Source: Bugulina stolonifera
Taxonomy: Eukaryota; Bryozoa; Gymnolaemata; Cheilostomatida; Bugulidae
NCBI GenBank assembly: GCA_935421135.1
Contig: OW285197.1
Span: forward strand, 124,001-188,000
Length of the DNA: 64,000 nucleotides
Direction: 5' to 3'
The position numbers and the translations under genes are program-made. Under the pieces are notes generated by a model. The model did no database searches and was not told the DNA's origin. It worked only from the letters and a program-made list of their open reading frames with translations. Every line of letters begins with the position of its first letter. The stretch's first letter is position 1. Below are positions 21,801 to 36,000 of the stretch, piece by piece.

Positions 21801-24800
21801 TAATCTCACATATTATATGGCAATAAATAGAGATGGCAGTAAATAATCACTGTAGCACCACAATATCTTTGAGCAGTCATTTTAAACTGTTTGGTTTTAT
21901 TTCACTAACATAATATAGAGCAGTTCATGCATCTATTACCTCCCTACGCCGTAGCAATGACAACCACCTCAATTCACTCCTATCCTCTGACTAGAATGAC
22001 ACATTTAGATCCAGTCATACTCAGCTCGCTCTCTGGTGACTGACTTTTACTAGCAGCTGCGTTTATTCTCTGGTGGGCGGAAATGGTTCAGTCTATAAAT
22101 GAGCTCAAGCAAGCTAAAACATGTAGGACAAGTTATTTATAACATACACTGTACATGTCCTAACAATCCTAAGATCTGCACAGATACACGAGTATAATCT
22201 CACATATTATATGGCAATAAATAGAGATGGCAGTAAATAATCACTGTAGCACCACAATATCTTTGAGCAGTCATTTTAAACTGTTTGGTTTTATTTCACT
22301 AACATAATATAGAGCAGTTCATGCATCTATTACCTCCCTACGCCGTGGCAATGACAACCACTCAATTCACTCCAATCCTCTCACTAGACGGACACAGTTG
22401 TTTCATGTCATACTCAGTTCGCTCTCTGGTGACTGACTTTTTCTAGCAGCTGTGTTTATTCTCTGGTGGGCAGAAATGGTTCAGTCTATAAATGAGCTCA
22501 AGCAAGCTAAAACAAGTAGGACAAGTTATTTATAACATACACTGTACATGTCCTAACAATCCTAAGATCTGCACAGGTAAACGAGTATAATCTCACATAT
22601 TATATGGCAATAAATAGAGATGGCAGTAAATAATCACTGTAGCACCACAATATCTTTGAGCAGTCATTTTAAACTGTTTGGTTTTATTTCACTAACATAA
22701 TATAGAGCAGTTCATGCATCTATTACCTCCATACGCCGTAGCAATGACAACCACCTCAGTTCACTCCTATCCTCTCACTAGAAGGACACAGATGTTTCCA
22801 GTCATGCTCAGCTCGCTCTCTGGTGATTAACGTTTACTAGTCGCTGTGTATATCCTCTGGTGGACAGAAATGATTCAGTCTATAGATGAGCTCAAACAAG
22901 CTAAAACAGGTAGGACAGGTTATTTATAACATACACTTTGCATCTACGAACAATCCTAAGATCTCCACAGATACCGGAATGTAATCTCACAGTTTACATG
23001 TATATGACAATAGAAATAACAGTAAACTATCAATGTACCACTACAATATCTTTGAACAGTCATATTCATGGTTGGTTTTATTTTATTAACATAATATAGA
23101 ACAATTCATGCATGTATTACCTCCCTAAGGCGTAGGAATGACAACTGCCGCAATTCACTCCAATCCTCTCACTAGACGGACACAGTCGTTTCCAGTCATA
23201 CTCAGTTCGCTCTCTGGTGACTGACTTTTTCTAGCAGCTGTGTTTATTCTCTGGTGGGCAGAAATGGTTCAGTCTATAGATGAGCTCAAGCAAGCTAAAA
23301 TAAGTAGGACAAGTTATTTATAACATACACTGTACATCTCCTAACAATCCTAAGATCTGCACAGATACCCGAGTATAATCTCACATATGATATGGCAATA
23401 AATAGAGATGGTAGTAAATAATTACTGTAGCACCACAATATCTGTGAGCAGTCATTTTAAACTGTTTGGTTTTATTTCACTAACATAATATAGAGCAGTT
23501 CATGCATCTATTACTTCCCTACGCCGTAGCAATGACAACCACCTCAATTCACTCCTATCCTCTGACTAGAAGGACACATTTAGTTCCAGTCATACTCAGC
23601 TCGCTCTCTGGTGACTGACTTATAATAGCAGCTGTGTTTATTCTCTGGTGGACAGAAGTGGTTCAGTCTATAGATGAGGTCAACTAAGATAAAACAAGTA
23701 GGACAAGTTATTTACAACATACACTGTACATGTCCTAACAATCCTAAGATCTGCACAGATACCCGAGTATAATCTCACATGTTATATGACAATGAATAGA
23801 GTTGGCAGTAAATAATCACTGTAGCACCACAACATCTTTGAGCAGTGATTTTGAACTGGTTGGTTTTATTTCACTAACATAATATAGAGCAGTTCATGCA
23901 TCTATTACCTCCCTACGCCGTAGCAATGACAACCACCTCAATTCACTCCTATCCTCTGACTAGAAGGACACATTTAGATCCAGTCATACTCAGCTCGCTC
24001 CCTGGTGACTGACTTTTACTAGCAGCTGTGTTTATTCTCTGGTGGGCGGAAATGGTTCAGTCTATAAATGAGCTCAAGCAAGCTAAAACATGTAGGACAA
24101 GTTATTTATAACATACACTGTACATGTCCTAACAATCCTAAGATCTGCACAGATACACGAGTAAAATCTCACATATTATATGGCAATAAATAGAGATGGC
24201 AGTAAATAATCACTGTAGCACCACAATATCTTTGAGCAGTCATTTTAAACTGTTTGGTTTTATTTCACTAACATAATATAGAGCAGTTCATGCATCTATT
24301 ACCTCCCTACGCCGTGGCAATGACAACCACCTCAATTCACTCCAATCCTCTCACTAGACGGACACAGTTGTTTCATGTCATACTCAGTTCGCTCTCTGGT
24401 GACTGACTTTTTCTAGCAGCTGTGTTTATTCTCTGGTGGGCAGAAATGGTTCAGTCTATAAATGAGCTCAAGCAAGCTAAAACAAGTAGGACAAGTTATT
24501 TATAACATACACTGTACATGTCCTAACAATCCTAAGATCTGCACAGGTAAACGAGTATAATCTCACATATTATATGGCAATAAATAGAGATGGCAGTAAA
24601 TAATCACTGTAGCACCACAATATCTTTGAGCAGTCATTTTAAACTGTTTGGTTTTATTTCACTAACATAATATAGAGCAGTTCATGCATCTATTACCTCC
24701 ATACGCCGTAGCAATGACAACCACCTCAGTTCACTCCTATCCTCTCACTAGAAGGACACAGATGTTTCCAGTCATGCTCAGCTCGCTCTCTGGTGATTAA

Positions 24801-25527
24801 GGTTTACTAGTCGCTGTGTATATCCTCTGGTGGACAGAAATGATTCAGTCTATAGATGAGCTCAAACAAGCTAAAACAGGTAGGACAGGTTATTTATAAC
24901 ATACACTTTGCATGTACGACCAATCCTAAGATCTCCACAGATACCGGAATGTAATCTCACAGTTTACATGTATATGACAATAGAAATAACAGTAAACTAT
25001 CAATGTACCACTACAATATCTTTGAACAGTCATATTCATGGTTGGTTTTATTTCACTAACATAATATAGAGCAGTTCATGCATCTATTACCTCCATACGC
25101 CGTAGCAATGACAACCACCTCAATTCACTCCTATCCTCTCACTAGAAAGACACAGTTGTTTCCAGTCATACTCAGCTTGCTCCCTGGTAATTGACTTTTA
25201 CTACCAGCTGTGTCTATCCACTGATGGGCAGAAATGATTCAGTCTATAGCTGAGCTCAAACAAGCTAAAACAGGTAGGACAGGCTATTTATAATTTACAC
25301 TGTACTTGTACTGACCATCATAAGGTCTGCACAGTTAACCAGATACAATCTCACATTTTGTATGACAATAGAGATGGCAGTAAATAATCACTGAATAGCA
25401 CTACAATATTATCTTTGAGCACTCATTGTAAACTGTTTGGTTTTATTTGACTAACATAATATAGAGCAGTTCATGCATCTATTACCTCCCTACGCCATAG
25501 CAATGACAACCACCTCAATTCACTCCT
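18830..25527. repeat. Higher-order repeat copy 1: 17 monomers, 6,698 bp
   Basis: Rare variants recur at a fixed distance of 6,698 bp. AGCTGGCTCT is at 18871 and 25569, and TGCTCCCTGT at 20451 and 27149. The copy contains a nested five-monomer duplication of about 1,975 bp, seen as GATGTTTCCAGTCATGC at 22791 and 24771. The order of subfamilies matches copy 2 throughout. Confidence 0.85.
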
Positions 25528-28500
25528 ATCCTCTCACTAGAAGAACACAGTTGTTTCCAGTCATACTCAGCTGGCTCTCTGGTGACTGACTTATAATAGC
25601 AGCTGTGTTTATTCTCTGGTGGGCAGAAGTGGTTCAGTCTATAGATGAGGTCAACTAAGCTAAAACAAGTAGAACAAGTTATTTACAACATACACTGTAC
25701 ATGTCCTAACAATCCTAAGATCTGCACAGATACCCGAGTATAATCTCACATGTTATATGACAATGAATAGAGTTGGCAGTAAATAATCACTGTAGCACCA
25801 CAACATCTTTGAGCAGTGATTTTGAACTGGTTGGTTTTATTTCACTAACATAATATAGAGCAGTTCATGCATCTATTACCTCCCTACGCCGTAGCAATGA
25901 CAACCACCTCAGTTCACTCCTATCCTCTGACTAGAAGGACGCATTTAGTTCCAGTCATACTCAGCTCGCTCTCTGGTGACTGACTTTTACTAGCAGCTGT
26001 GTTTACTCTCTGGTGGGCGGAAATGGTTCAGTCTATAAATGAGCTCAAGCAAGCTAAAACATGTAGGACAAGTTATTTATAACATACACTGTACGTGTCC
26101 TAACAATCCTAAGATCTGCACAGATACACGAGTATAATCTCACATATTATATGACAATAAATAGAGATGGCAGTAAATAATCACTGTAGCACCACAATAT
26201 CTTTGAGCAGTCATTTTAAACTGTTTGGTTTTATTTCACTAACATAATATAGAGCAGTTCATGCATCTATTACCTCCCTACGCCGTAGGAATGACAACCA
26301 CCTCCATCCACTCCTATCCTCTGACTAGAAGGACACATTTAGTTCCAGTCATACTCAGCTCGCTCTCTGGTGACTGACTTATAATAGCAGCTGTGTTTAT
26401 TCTCTGGTGGGCAGAAGTGGTTCAGTCTATAGATGAGGTCAACTAAGATAAAACAAGTAGGACAAGTTATTTACAACATACACTGTACATGTCCTAACAA
26501 TCCTAAGATCTGCACAGATACCCGAGTATAATCTCACATGTTATATGACAATGAATAGAGTTGGCAGTAAATAATCACTGTAGCACCACAACATCTTTGA
26601 GCAGTGATTTTGAACTGGTTGGTTTTATTTCACTAACATAATATAGAGCAGTTCATGCATCTATTACCTCCCTACGCCGTAGCAATGACAACCACATCAA
26701 TTCACTCCTATCCTCTGACTAGAAGGACGCATTTAGATCCAGTCATACTCAGCTCGCTCTCTGGTGACTGACTTTTACTAGCAGCTGTGTTTATTCTCTG
26801 GTGGGCGGAAATGGTTCAGTCTATAAATGAGCTCAAGCAAGCTAAAACATGTAGGACAAGTTATTTATAACATACACTGTACATGTCCTAACAATCCTAA
26901 GATCTGCACAGATACACGAGTATAATCTCACATATTATATGGCAATAAATAGAGATGGCAGTAAATAATCACTGTAGCACCACAATATCTATGAGCAGCC
27001 ATTTTAAACCGTTTGGATTCATTTCACTAACATAATATAGAGCAGTTCATGCATCTATTACCTCCATACGCCGTAGCAATGACAACCACCTCAATTCACT
27101 CCTATCCTCTCACTAGAAAGACACAGTTGTTTCCAGTCATACTCAGCTTGCTCCCTGTTAATTGACTTTTACTACCAGCTGTGTCTATCCACTGATGGGC
27201 AGAAATGATTCAGTCTATAGCTGAGCTCAAACAAGCTAAAACAGGTAGGACAGGCTATTTATAATTTACACTGTACTTGTACTGACCATCATAAGGTCTG
27301 CACAGTTAACCAGATACAATCTCACATTTTGTATGACAATAGAGATGGCAGTAAATAATCACTGAATAGCACTACAATATTATCTTTGAGCACTCATTGT
27401 AAACTGTTTGGTTTTATTTGACTAACATAATATGGAGCAGTTCATGCATCTATTACCTCCCTACGCCATAGCAATGACAACCACCTCAATTCAGTCCTAT
27501 CCTCTCACTAGAAGGACACAGTTGTTTCAGTCATACTCAGCTCGCTCTCTGGTGACTGACTTTTACTAGCAGCTGTGATTTTTCTCTGGTGGGCAGAAAT
27601 GGTTCAGTCTATAAATGAGCTCAAGCAAGCTAAAACAAGTAGGACAAGTTATTTATAACATACACTGTACATCTCCTAACAATCCTAAGATCTGCACAGA
27701 TACCCGAGTATAATCTCACATATTATATGGCAATAAATAGAGATGGCAGTAAATAATCACTGTAGCACCACAATATCTTTGAGCAGTCATTTTAAACTGT
27801 TTGGTTTTATTTCACTAACATAATATAGAGTAGTTCATGCATCTATTACCTCCCTACGCCGTAGGAATGACAACCACCTCCATCCACTCCTATCCTCTGA
27901 CTAGAAGGACACATTTAGTTCCAGTCATACTCAGCTCGCTCTCTGGTGACTGACTTATAATAGCAGCTGTGTTTATTCTCTGGTGGGCAGAAGTGGTTCA
28001 GTCTATAGATGAGGTCAACTAAGATAAAACAAGTAGGACAAGTTATTTACAACATACACTGTACATGTCCTAACAATCCTAAGATCTGCACAGATACCCG
28101 AGTATAATCTCACATGTTATATGACAATGAATAGAGTTGGCAGTAAATAATCACTGTAGCACCACAACATCTTTGAGCAGTGATTTTGAACTGGTTGGTT
28201 TTATTTCACTAACATAATATAGAGCAGTTCATGCATCTATTACCTCCCTACGCCGTAGCAATGACAACCACCTCAATTCACTCCTATCCTCTGACTAGAA
28301 TGACACATTTAGATCCAGTCATACTCAGCTCGCTCTCTGGTGACTGACTTTTACTAGCAGCTGTGTTTATTCTCTGGTGGGCGGAAATGGTTCAGTCTAT
28401 AAATGAGCTCAAGCAAGCTAAAACATGTAGGACAAGTTATTTATAACATACACTGTACATGTCCTAACAATCCTAAGATCTGCACAGATACACGAGTATA

Positions 28501-31500
28501 ATCTCACATATTATATGGCAATAAATAGAGATGGCAGTAAATAATCACTGTAGCACCACAATATCTTTGAGCAGTCATTTTAAACTGTTTGGTTTTATTT
28601 CACTAACATAATATAGAGCAGTTCATGCATCTATTACCTCCCTACGCCGTAGCAATGACAACCACCTCAATTCACTCCTATCCTCTGACTAGAATGACAC
28701 ATTTAGATCCAGTCATACTCAGCTCGCTCTCTGGTGACTGACTTTTACTAGCAGCTGTGTTTATTCTCTGGTGGGCGGAAATGGTTCAGTCTATAAATGA
28801 GCTCAAGCAAGCTAAAACATGTAGGACAAGTTATTTATAACATACACTGTACATGTCCTAACAATCCTAAGATCTGCACAGATACACGAGTATAATCTCA
28901 CATATTATATGGCAATAAATAGAGATGGCAGTAAATAATCACTGTAGCACCACAATATCTTTGAGCAGTCATTTTAAACTGTTTGGTTTTATTTCACTAA
29001 CATAATATAGAGCAGTTCATGCATCTATTACCTCCCTACGCCGTGGCAATGACAACCACCTCAATTCACTCCAATCCTCTCACTAGACGGACACAGTTGT
29101 TTCATGTCATACTCAGTTCGCTCTCTGGTGACTGACTTTTTCTAGCAGCTGTGTTTATTCTCTGGTGGGCAGAAATGGTTCAGTCTATAAATGAGCTCAA
29201 GCAAGCTAAAACAAGTAGGACAAGTTATTTATAACATACACTGTACATGTCCTAACAATCCTAAGATCTGCACAGGTAAACGAGTATAATCTCACATATT
29301 ATATGGCAATAAATAGAGATGGCAGTAAATAATCACTGTAGCACCACAATATCTTTGAGCAGTCATTTTAAACTGTTTGGTTTTATTTCACTAACATAAT
29401 ATAGAGCAGTTCATGCATCTATTACCTCCATACGCCGTAGCAATGACAACCACCTCAGTTCACTCCTATCCTCTCACTAGAAGGACACAGATGTTTCCAG
29501 TCATGCTCAGCTCGCTCTCTGGTGATTAACGTTTACTAGTCGCTGTGTATATCCTCTGGTGGACAGAAATGATTCAGTCTATAGATGAGCTCAAACAAGC
29601 TAAAACAGGTAGGACAGGTTATTTATAACATACACTTTGCATGTACGAACAATCCTAAGATCTCCACAGATACCGGAATGTAATCTCACAGTTTACATGT
29701 ATATGACAATAGAAATAACAGTAAACTATCAATGTACCACTACAATATCTTTGAACAGTCATATTCATGGTTGGTTTTATTTTATTAACATAATATAGAA
29801 CAATTCATGCATGTATTACCTCCCTAAGGCGTAGGAATGACAACTGCCGCAATTCACTCCAATCCTCTCACTAGACGGACACAGTTGTTTCCAGTCATAC
29901 TCAGTTCGCTCTCTGGTGACTGACTTTTTCTAGCAGCTGTGTTTATTCTCTGGTGTGCAGAAATGGTTCAGTCTATAGATGAGCTCAAGCAAGCTAAAAT
30001 AAGTAGGACAAGTTATTTATAACATACACTGTACATCTCCTAACAATCCTAAGATCTGCACAGATACCCGAGTATAATCTCACATATGATATGGCAATAA
30101 ATAGAGATGGTAGTAAATAATTACTGTAGCACCACAATATCTGTGAGCAGTCATTTTAAACTGTTTGGTTTTATTTCACTAACATAATATAGAGCAGTTC
30201 ATGCATCTATTACTTCCCTACGCCGTAGCAATGACAACCACCTCAATTCACTCCTATCCTCTGACTAGAAGGACACATTTAGTTCCAGTCATACTCAGCT
30301 CGCTCTCTGGTGACTGACTTATAATAGCAGCTGTGTTTATTCTCTGGTGGACAGAAGTGGTTCAGTCTATAGATGAGGTCAACTAAGATAAAACAAGTAG
30401 GACAAGTTATTTACAACATACACTGTACATGTCCTAACAATCCTAAGATCTGCACAGATACCCGAGTATAATCTCACATGTTATATGACAATGAATAGAG
30501 TTGGCAGTAAATAATCACTGTAGCACCACAACATCTTTGAGCAGTGATTTTGAACTGGTTGGTTTTATTTCACTAACATAATATAGAGCAGTTCATGCAT
30601 CTATTACCTCCCTACGCCGTAGCAATGACAACCACCTCAATTCACTCCTATCCTCTGACTAGAAGGACACATTTAGATCCAGTCATACTCAGCTCGCTCC
30701 CTGGTGACTGACTTTTACTAGCAGCTGTGTTTATTCTCTGGTGGGCGGAAATGGTTCAGTCTATAAATGAGCTCAAGCAAGCTAAAACATGTAGGACAAG
30801 TTATTTATAACATACACTGTACATGTCCTAACAATCCTAAGATCTGCACAGATACACGAGTAAAATCTCACATATTATATGGCAATAAATAGAGATGGCA
30901 GTAAATAATCACTGTAGCACCACAATATCTTTGAGCAGTCATTTTAAACTGTTTGGTTTTATTTCACTAACATAATATAGAGCAGTTCATGCATCTATTA
31001 CCTCCCTATGCCGTGGCAATGACAACCACCTCAATTCACTCCAATCCTCTCACTAGACGGACACAGTTGTTTCATGTCATACTCAGTTCGCTCTCTGGTG
31101 ACTGACTTTTTCTAGCAGCTGTGTTTATTCTCTGGTGGGCAGAAATGGTTCAGTCTATAAATGAGCTCAAGCAAGCTAAAACAAGTAGGACAAGTTATTT
31201 ATAACATACACTGTACATGTCCTAACAATCCTAAGATCTGCACAGGTAAACGAGTATAATCTCACATATTATATGGCAATAAATAGAGATGGCAGTAAAT
31301 AATCACTGTAGCACCACAATATCTTTGAGCAGTCATTTTAAACTGTTTGGTTTTATTTCACTAACATAATATAGAGCAGTTCATGCATCTATTACCTCCA
31401 TACGCCGTAGCAATGACAACCACCTCAGTTCACTCCTATCCTCTCACTAGAAGGACACAGATGTTTCCAGTCATGCTCAGCTCGCTCTCTGGTGATTAAC

Positions 31501-32225
31501 GTTTACTAGTCGCTGTGTATATCCTCTGGTGGACAGAAATGATTCAGTCTATAGATGAGCTCAAACAAGCTAAAACAGGTAGGACAGGTTATTTATAACA
31601 TACACTTTGCATGTACGACCAATCCTAAGATCTCCACAGATACCGGAATGTAATCTCACAGTTTACATGTATATGACAATAGAAATAACAGTAAACTATC
31701 AATGTACCACTACAATATCTTTGAACAGTCATATTCATGGTTGGTTTTATTTCACTAACATAATATAGAGCAGTTCATGCATCTATTACCTCCATACGCC
31801 GTAGCAATGACAACCACCTCAATTCACTCCTATCCTCTCACTAGAAAGACACAGTTGTTTCCAGTCATACTCAGCTTGCTCCCTGGTAATTGACTTTTAC
31901 TACCAGCTGTGTCTATCCACTGATGGGCAGAAATGATTCAGTCTATAGCTGAGCTCAAACAAGCTAAAACAGGTAGGACAGGCTATTTATAATTTACACT
32001 GTACTTGTACTGACCATCATAAGGTCTGCACAGTTAACCAGATACAATCTCACATTTTGTATGACAATAGAGATGGCAGTAAATAATCACTGAATAGCAC
32101 TACAATATTATCTTTGAGCACTCATTGTAAACTGTTTGGTTTTATTTGACTAACATAATATAGAGCAGTTCATGCATCTATTACCTCCCTACGCCATAGC
32201 AATGACAACCACCTCAATTCAGTCC
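25528..32225. repeat. Higher-order repeat copy 2: 17 monomers
   Basis: This block matches copy 1 with few differences, including the nested five-monomer duplication (29490 and 31460). A cluster of five substitutions at 26991-27020 distinguishes it from copy 1. The match to copy 1's successor stops near 32225, where the sequence jumps to a different monomer (GTCCTATCC with TTGTTTCAGTC). Confidence 0.85.
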
Positions 32226-33009
32226 TATCCTCTCACTAGAAGGACACAGTTGTTTCAGTCATACTCAGCTCGCTCTCTGGTGACTGACTTTTACTAGCAG
32301 CTGTGATTTTTCTCTGGTGGGCAGAAATGGTTCAGTCTATAAATGAGCTCAAGCAAGCTAAAACAAGTAGGACAAGTTATTTATAACATACACTGTACAT
32401 CTCCTAACAATCCTAAGATCTGCACAGATACCCGAGTATAATCTCACATATGATATGGCAATAAATGGAGATGGTGGTAAATAATTACTGTAGCACCACA
32501 ATATCTGTGAGCAGTCATTTTAAACTGTTTGGTTTTATTTCACTAACATAATATAGAGCAGTTCATGCATCTATTACTTCCCTACGCCGTAGCACTGACA
32601 ACCACCTCAATTCACTCCTATCCTCTCACTAGAAGGACACAGATGTTTGCGGTCATACTCAGTTGCTCCCTGGCGATTAACTTTTACAAGCAGCTGTGTT
32701 TATCCTCTGGTGGGCAGAAATGATTTAGTCTATGGATGAGCTCAAACAAGCTAAAACAGGTAGGACAGGTTATTTATAACATACACTTTGCATGTACGAA
32801 CAATCCTAAGATCTCCACAGATACCCGAATATAATCTCACAGTTTACATGTATATGACAATAGAAATAACAGTAAACTATCAATGTACCACTACAATATC
32901 TTTGAACAGTCATATTCATGAGTTGGTTTTATTTTATTAACATAATATAGAACAATTCATGCATCTATTACCTCCCTAAGCCGTAGGAATGACAACTGCC
33001 GCAATTCAC

Positions 33010-36000
33010 TCCTATCCTCTCACTAGAAGGACACAGATGTTTCCAGTCATACTCATCTTGCTCCCTGGTAATTGACTTTTACTACCAGCTGTGTCTATCC
33101 ACTGGTGGGGAGAAATGATTCAGTCTATAGCTGAGCTCCAACAAGCTAAGACAGGTAGGACAGGCTATTTATAATTTACACTGTACTTGTACCAACCATC
33201 ATAAGATCTGCACAGATAACCGAATATAATCTCACATTTTGTATGACAATAGAGATGGCAGTAAATAATCACTGAGTAGCACTACAATATCTTTGAGCAG
33301 TCATTTTAAACTGGTTGGTTTTATTTCACTAACATAATGTAGAGCAGTTCATGCATCTATTACCTCCCTACGCCGTAGCAATGACAACTACCTCAATTCA
33401 CTCCAATCCTCTCACTAGACGGACACAGTTGTTTCCAGTCATACTCAGTTCGCTCTCTGGTGACTGACTTTTTCTAGCAGCTGTGTTTATTCTCTGGTGG
33501 GCAGAAATGGTTCAGTCTATAGATGAGCTCAAGCAAGCTAAAATAAGTAGGACAAGTTATTTATAACATACACTGTACATATCCTAACAATCCTAAGATC
33601 TGCACAGATACCCGAGTATAATCTCACATATTATATGCCAATAAATAGAGATGGCAGTAAATAATCACTGTAGCACCACAATATCTTTGAGCAGTCATTT
33701 TAAACTGTTTGGTTTTATTTCACTAACATAATATAGAGCAGTTCATGCCTCTATCACCTCCCTACGCACTAGGAATGTCAACCACCTCCATCCACTCCTA
33801 TCCTCTCACTAGAAGGACACAGATGTTTGCAGTCATACTCAGTTCGCTCTCTGGTGACTGACTTTTTCTAGCAGCTGTGTTTATTCTCTGGGGGGCAGAA
33901 ATGGTTCAGTCTATAGATGAGCTCAAGCAGGCTAAAATAAGTAGGACAAGTTATTTATGACATACACTGTACATATCCTAACAATACTAAGATCTGCACA
34001 GATACCCGAGTATAATCTCACATATTATATGCCAATAAATAGAGATGGCAGTAAATAATCACTGTAGCACCACAATATCTTTGAGCAGTCATTTTAAACT
34101 GTTTGGTTTTATTTCACTAACATAATATAGAACAATTCATGCATCTATTACCTCCCTAAGCCGTAGGAATGACAACTGCCGCAATTCACTCCTATCCTCT
34201 CACTAGAAGGACACAGATGTTTCCAGTCATACTCATCTTGCTCCCTGGTAATTGACTTTTACTACCAGCTGTGTCTATCCACTGGTGGGGAGAAATGATT
34301 CAGTCTATAGCTGAGCTCAAACAAGCCGAAACAGGTAGGACAGGCTATTTATAATTTACACTGTACTTGTACTAACCATCATAAGGTCTGCACAGATAAC
34401 CAGATATAATCTCACATTTTGTATGACAATAGAGATGGCAGTAAATAATCACTGAGTAGCACTACAATATTATCTTTGAGCACTCATCGTAAACTGTTTG
34501 GTTTTATTTGACTAACATAATATAGAGCAGTTCATGCATCTATTACCTCCCTACGCCGTAGCATTGACAACCACCTCAATTCACTCCTATCCTCTCACTA
34601 GAAAGACACAGTTGTTTCAGTCATACTCAGCTCGCTCTCTGGTGACTGACTTTTACTAGCAGCTGTGATTTTTCTCTGGTGGGCAGAAATGGTTCAGTCT
34701 ATAAATGAGCTCAAGCAAGCTAAAACAACTAGGACAAGTTATTTATAACATACACTGTACATGTCCTTAACAATCCTAAGATCTGCACAGATACCCGAGT
34801 ATAATCTCACATATGATATGGCAATAAATAGAGATGGTAGTAAATAATTACTGTAGCACCACAATATCTGTGAGCAGTCATTTTAAACTGTTTGGTTTTA
34901 TTTCACTAACATAATATAGAGCAGTTCATGCATCTATTACCTCCATACGCCGTAGGAATGACAACCACCTCCATCCACTCCTATCCTCTCACTAGAAGGA
35001 CACAGATGTTTGCGGTCATACTCAGTTGCTCCCTGGCGATTAACTTTTACAAGCAGCTGTGTTTATCCTCTGGTGGGCAGAAATGATTTAGTCTATGGAT
35101 GAGTTCAAACAAGCTAAAACAGGTAGGACAGGTTATTTATAACATACACTTTGCATGTACGAACAATCCTAAGATCACCACAGATACCCGAATATAATCT
35201 CACAGTTTACATGTATATGACAATAGAAATAACAGTAAACTATCAATGTACCACTACAATATCTTTGAACAGTCATATTCATGAGTTGGTTTTATTTTAT
35301 TAACATAATATAGAACAATTCAAGCATCTATTACCTCCCTAAGCCGTAGGAATGACAACTGCCGCAATTCACTCCTATCCTCTCACTAGAAGGACACAGA
35401 TGTTTCCAGTCATACTCATCTTGCTCCCTGGTAATTGACTTTTACTACCAGCTGTGTCTATCCACTGGTGGGGAGAAATGATTCAGTCTATAGCTGAGCT
35501 CCAACAAGTTAAGACAGATAGGACAGGCTATTTATAATTTACACTGTACTTGTACCAACCATCATAAGATCTGCACAGATAACCGAATATAATCTCACAT
35601 TTTGTATGACAATAGAGATGGCAGTAAATAATCACTGAGTAGCACTACAACATCTTTGAGCAGTCATTTTAAACTGGTTGGTTTTTATTCACTAACATAA
35701 TATAGAGCAGTTCATGCATCTATTACCTCCCTACGCCGTGGCAATGACAACTACCTCAATTCACTCCAATCCTCTCACTAGACGGACACAGTTGTTTCCA
35801 GTCATACTCAGTTCGCTCTCTGGTGACTGACTTTTTCTAGCAGCTGTGTTTATTCTCTGGTGGGCAGAAATGGTTCAGTCTATAGATGAGCTCAAGCAAG
35901 CTAAAATAAGTAGGACAAGTTATTTATAACATACACTGTACATATCCTAACAATACTAAGATCTGCACAGATACCCGAGTATAATCTCACATATTATATG

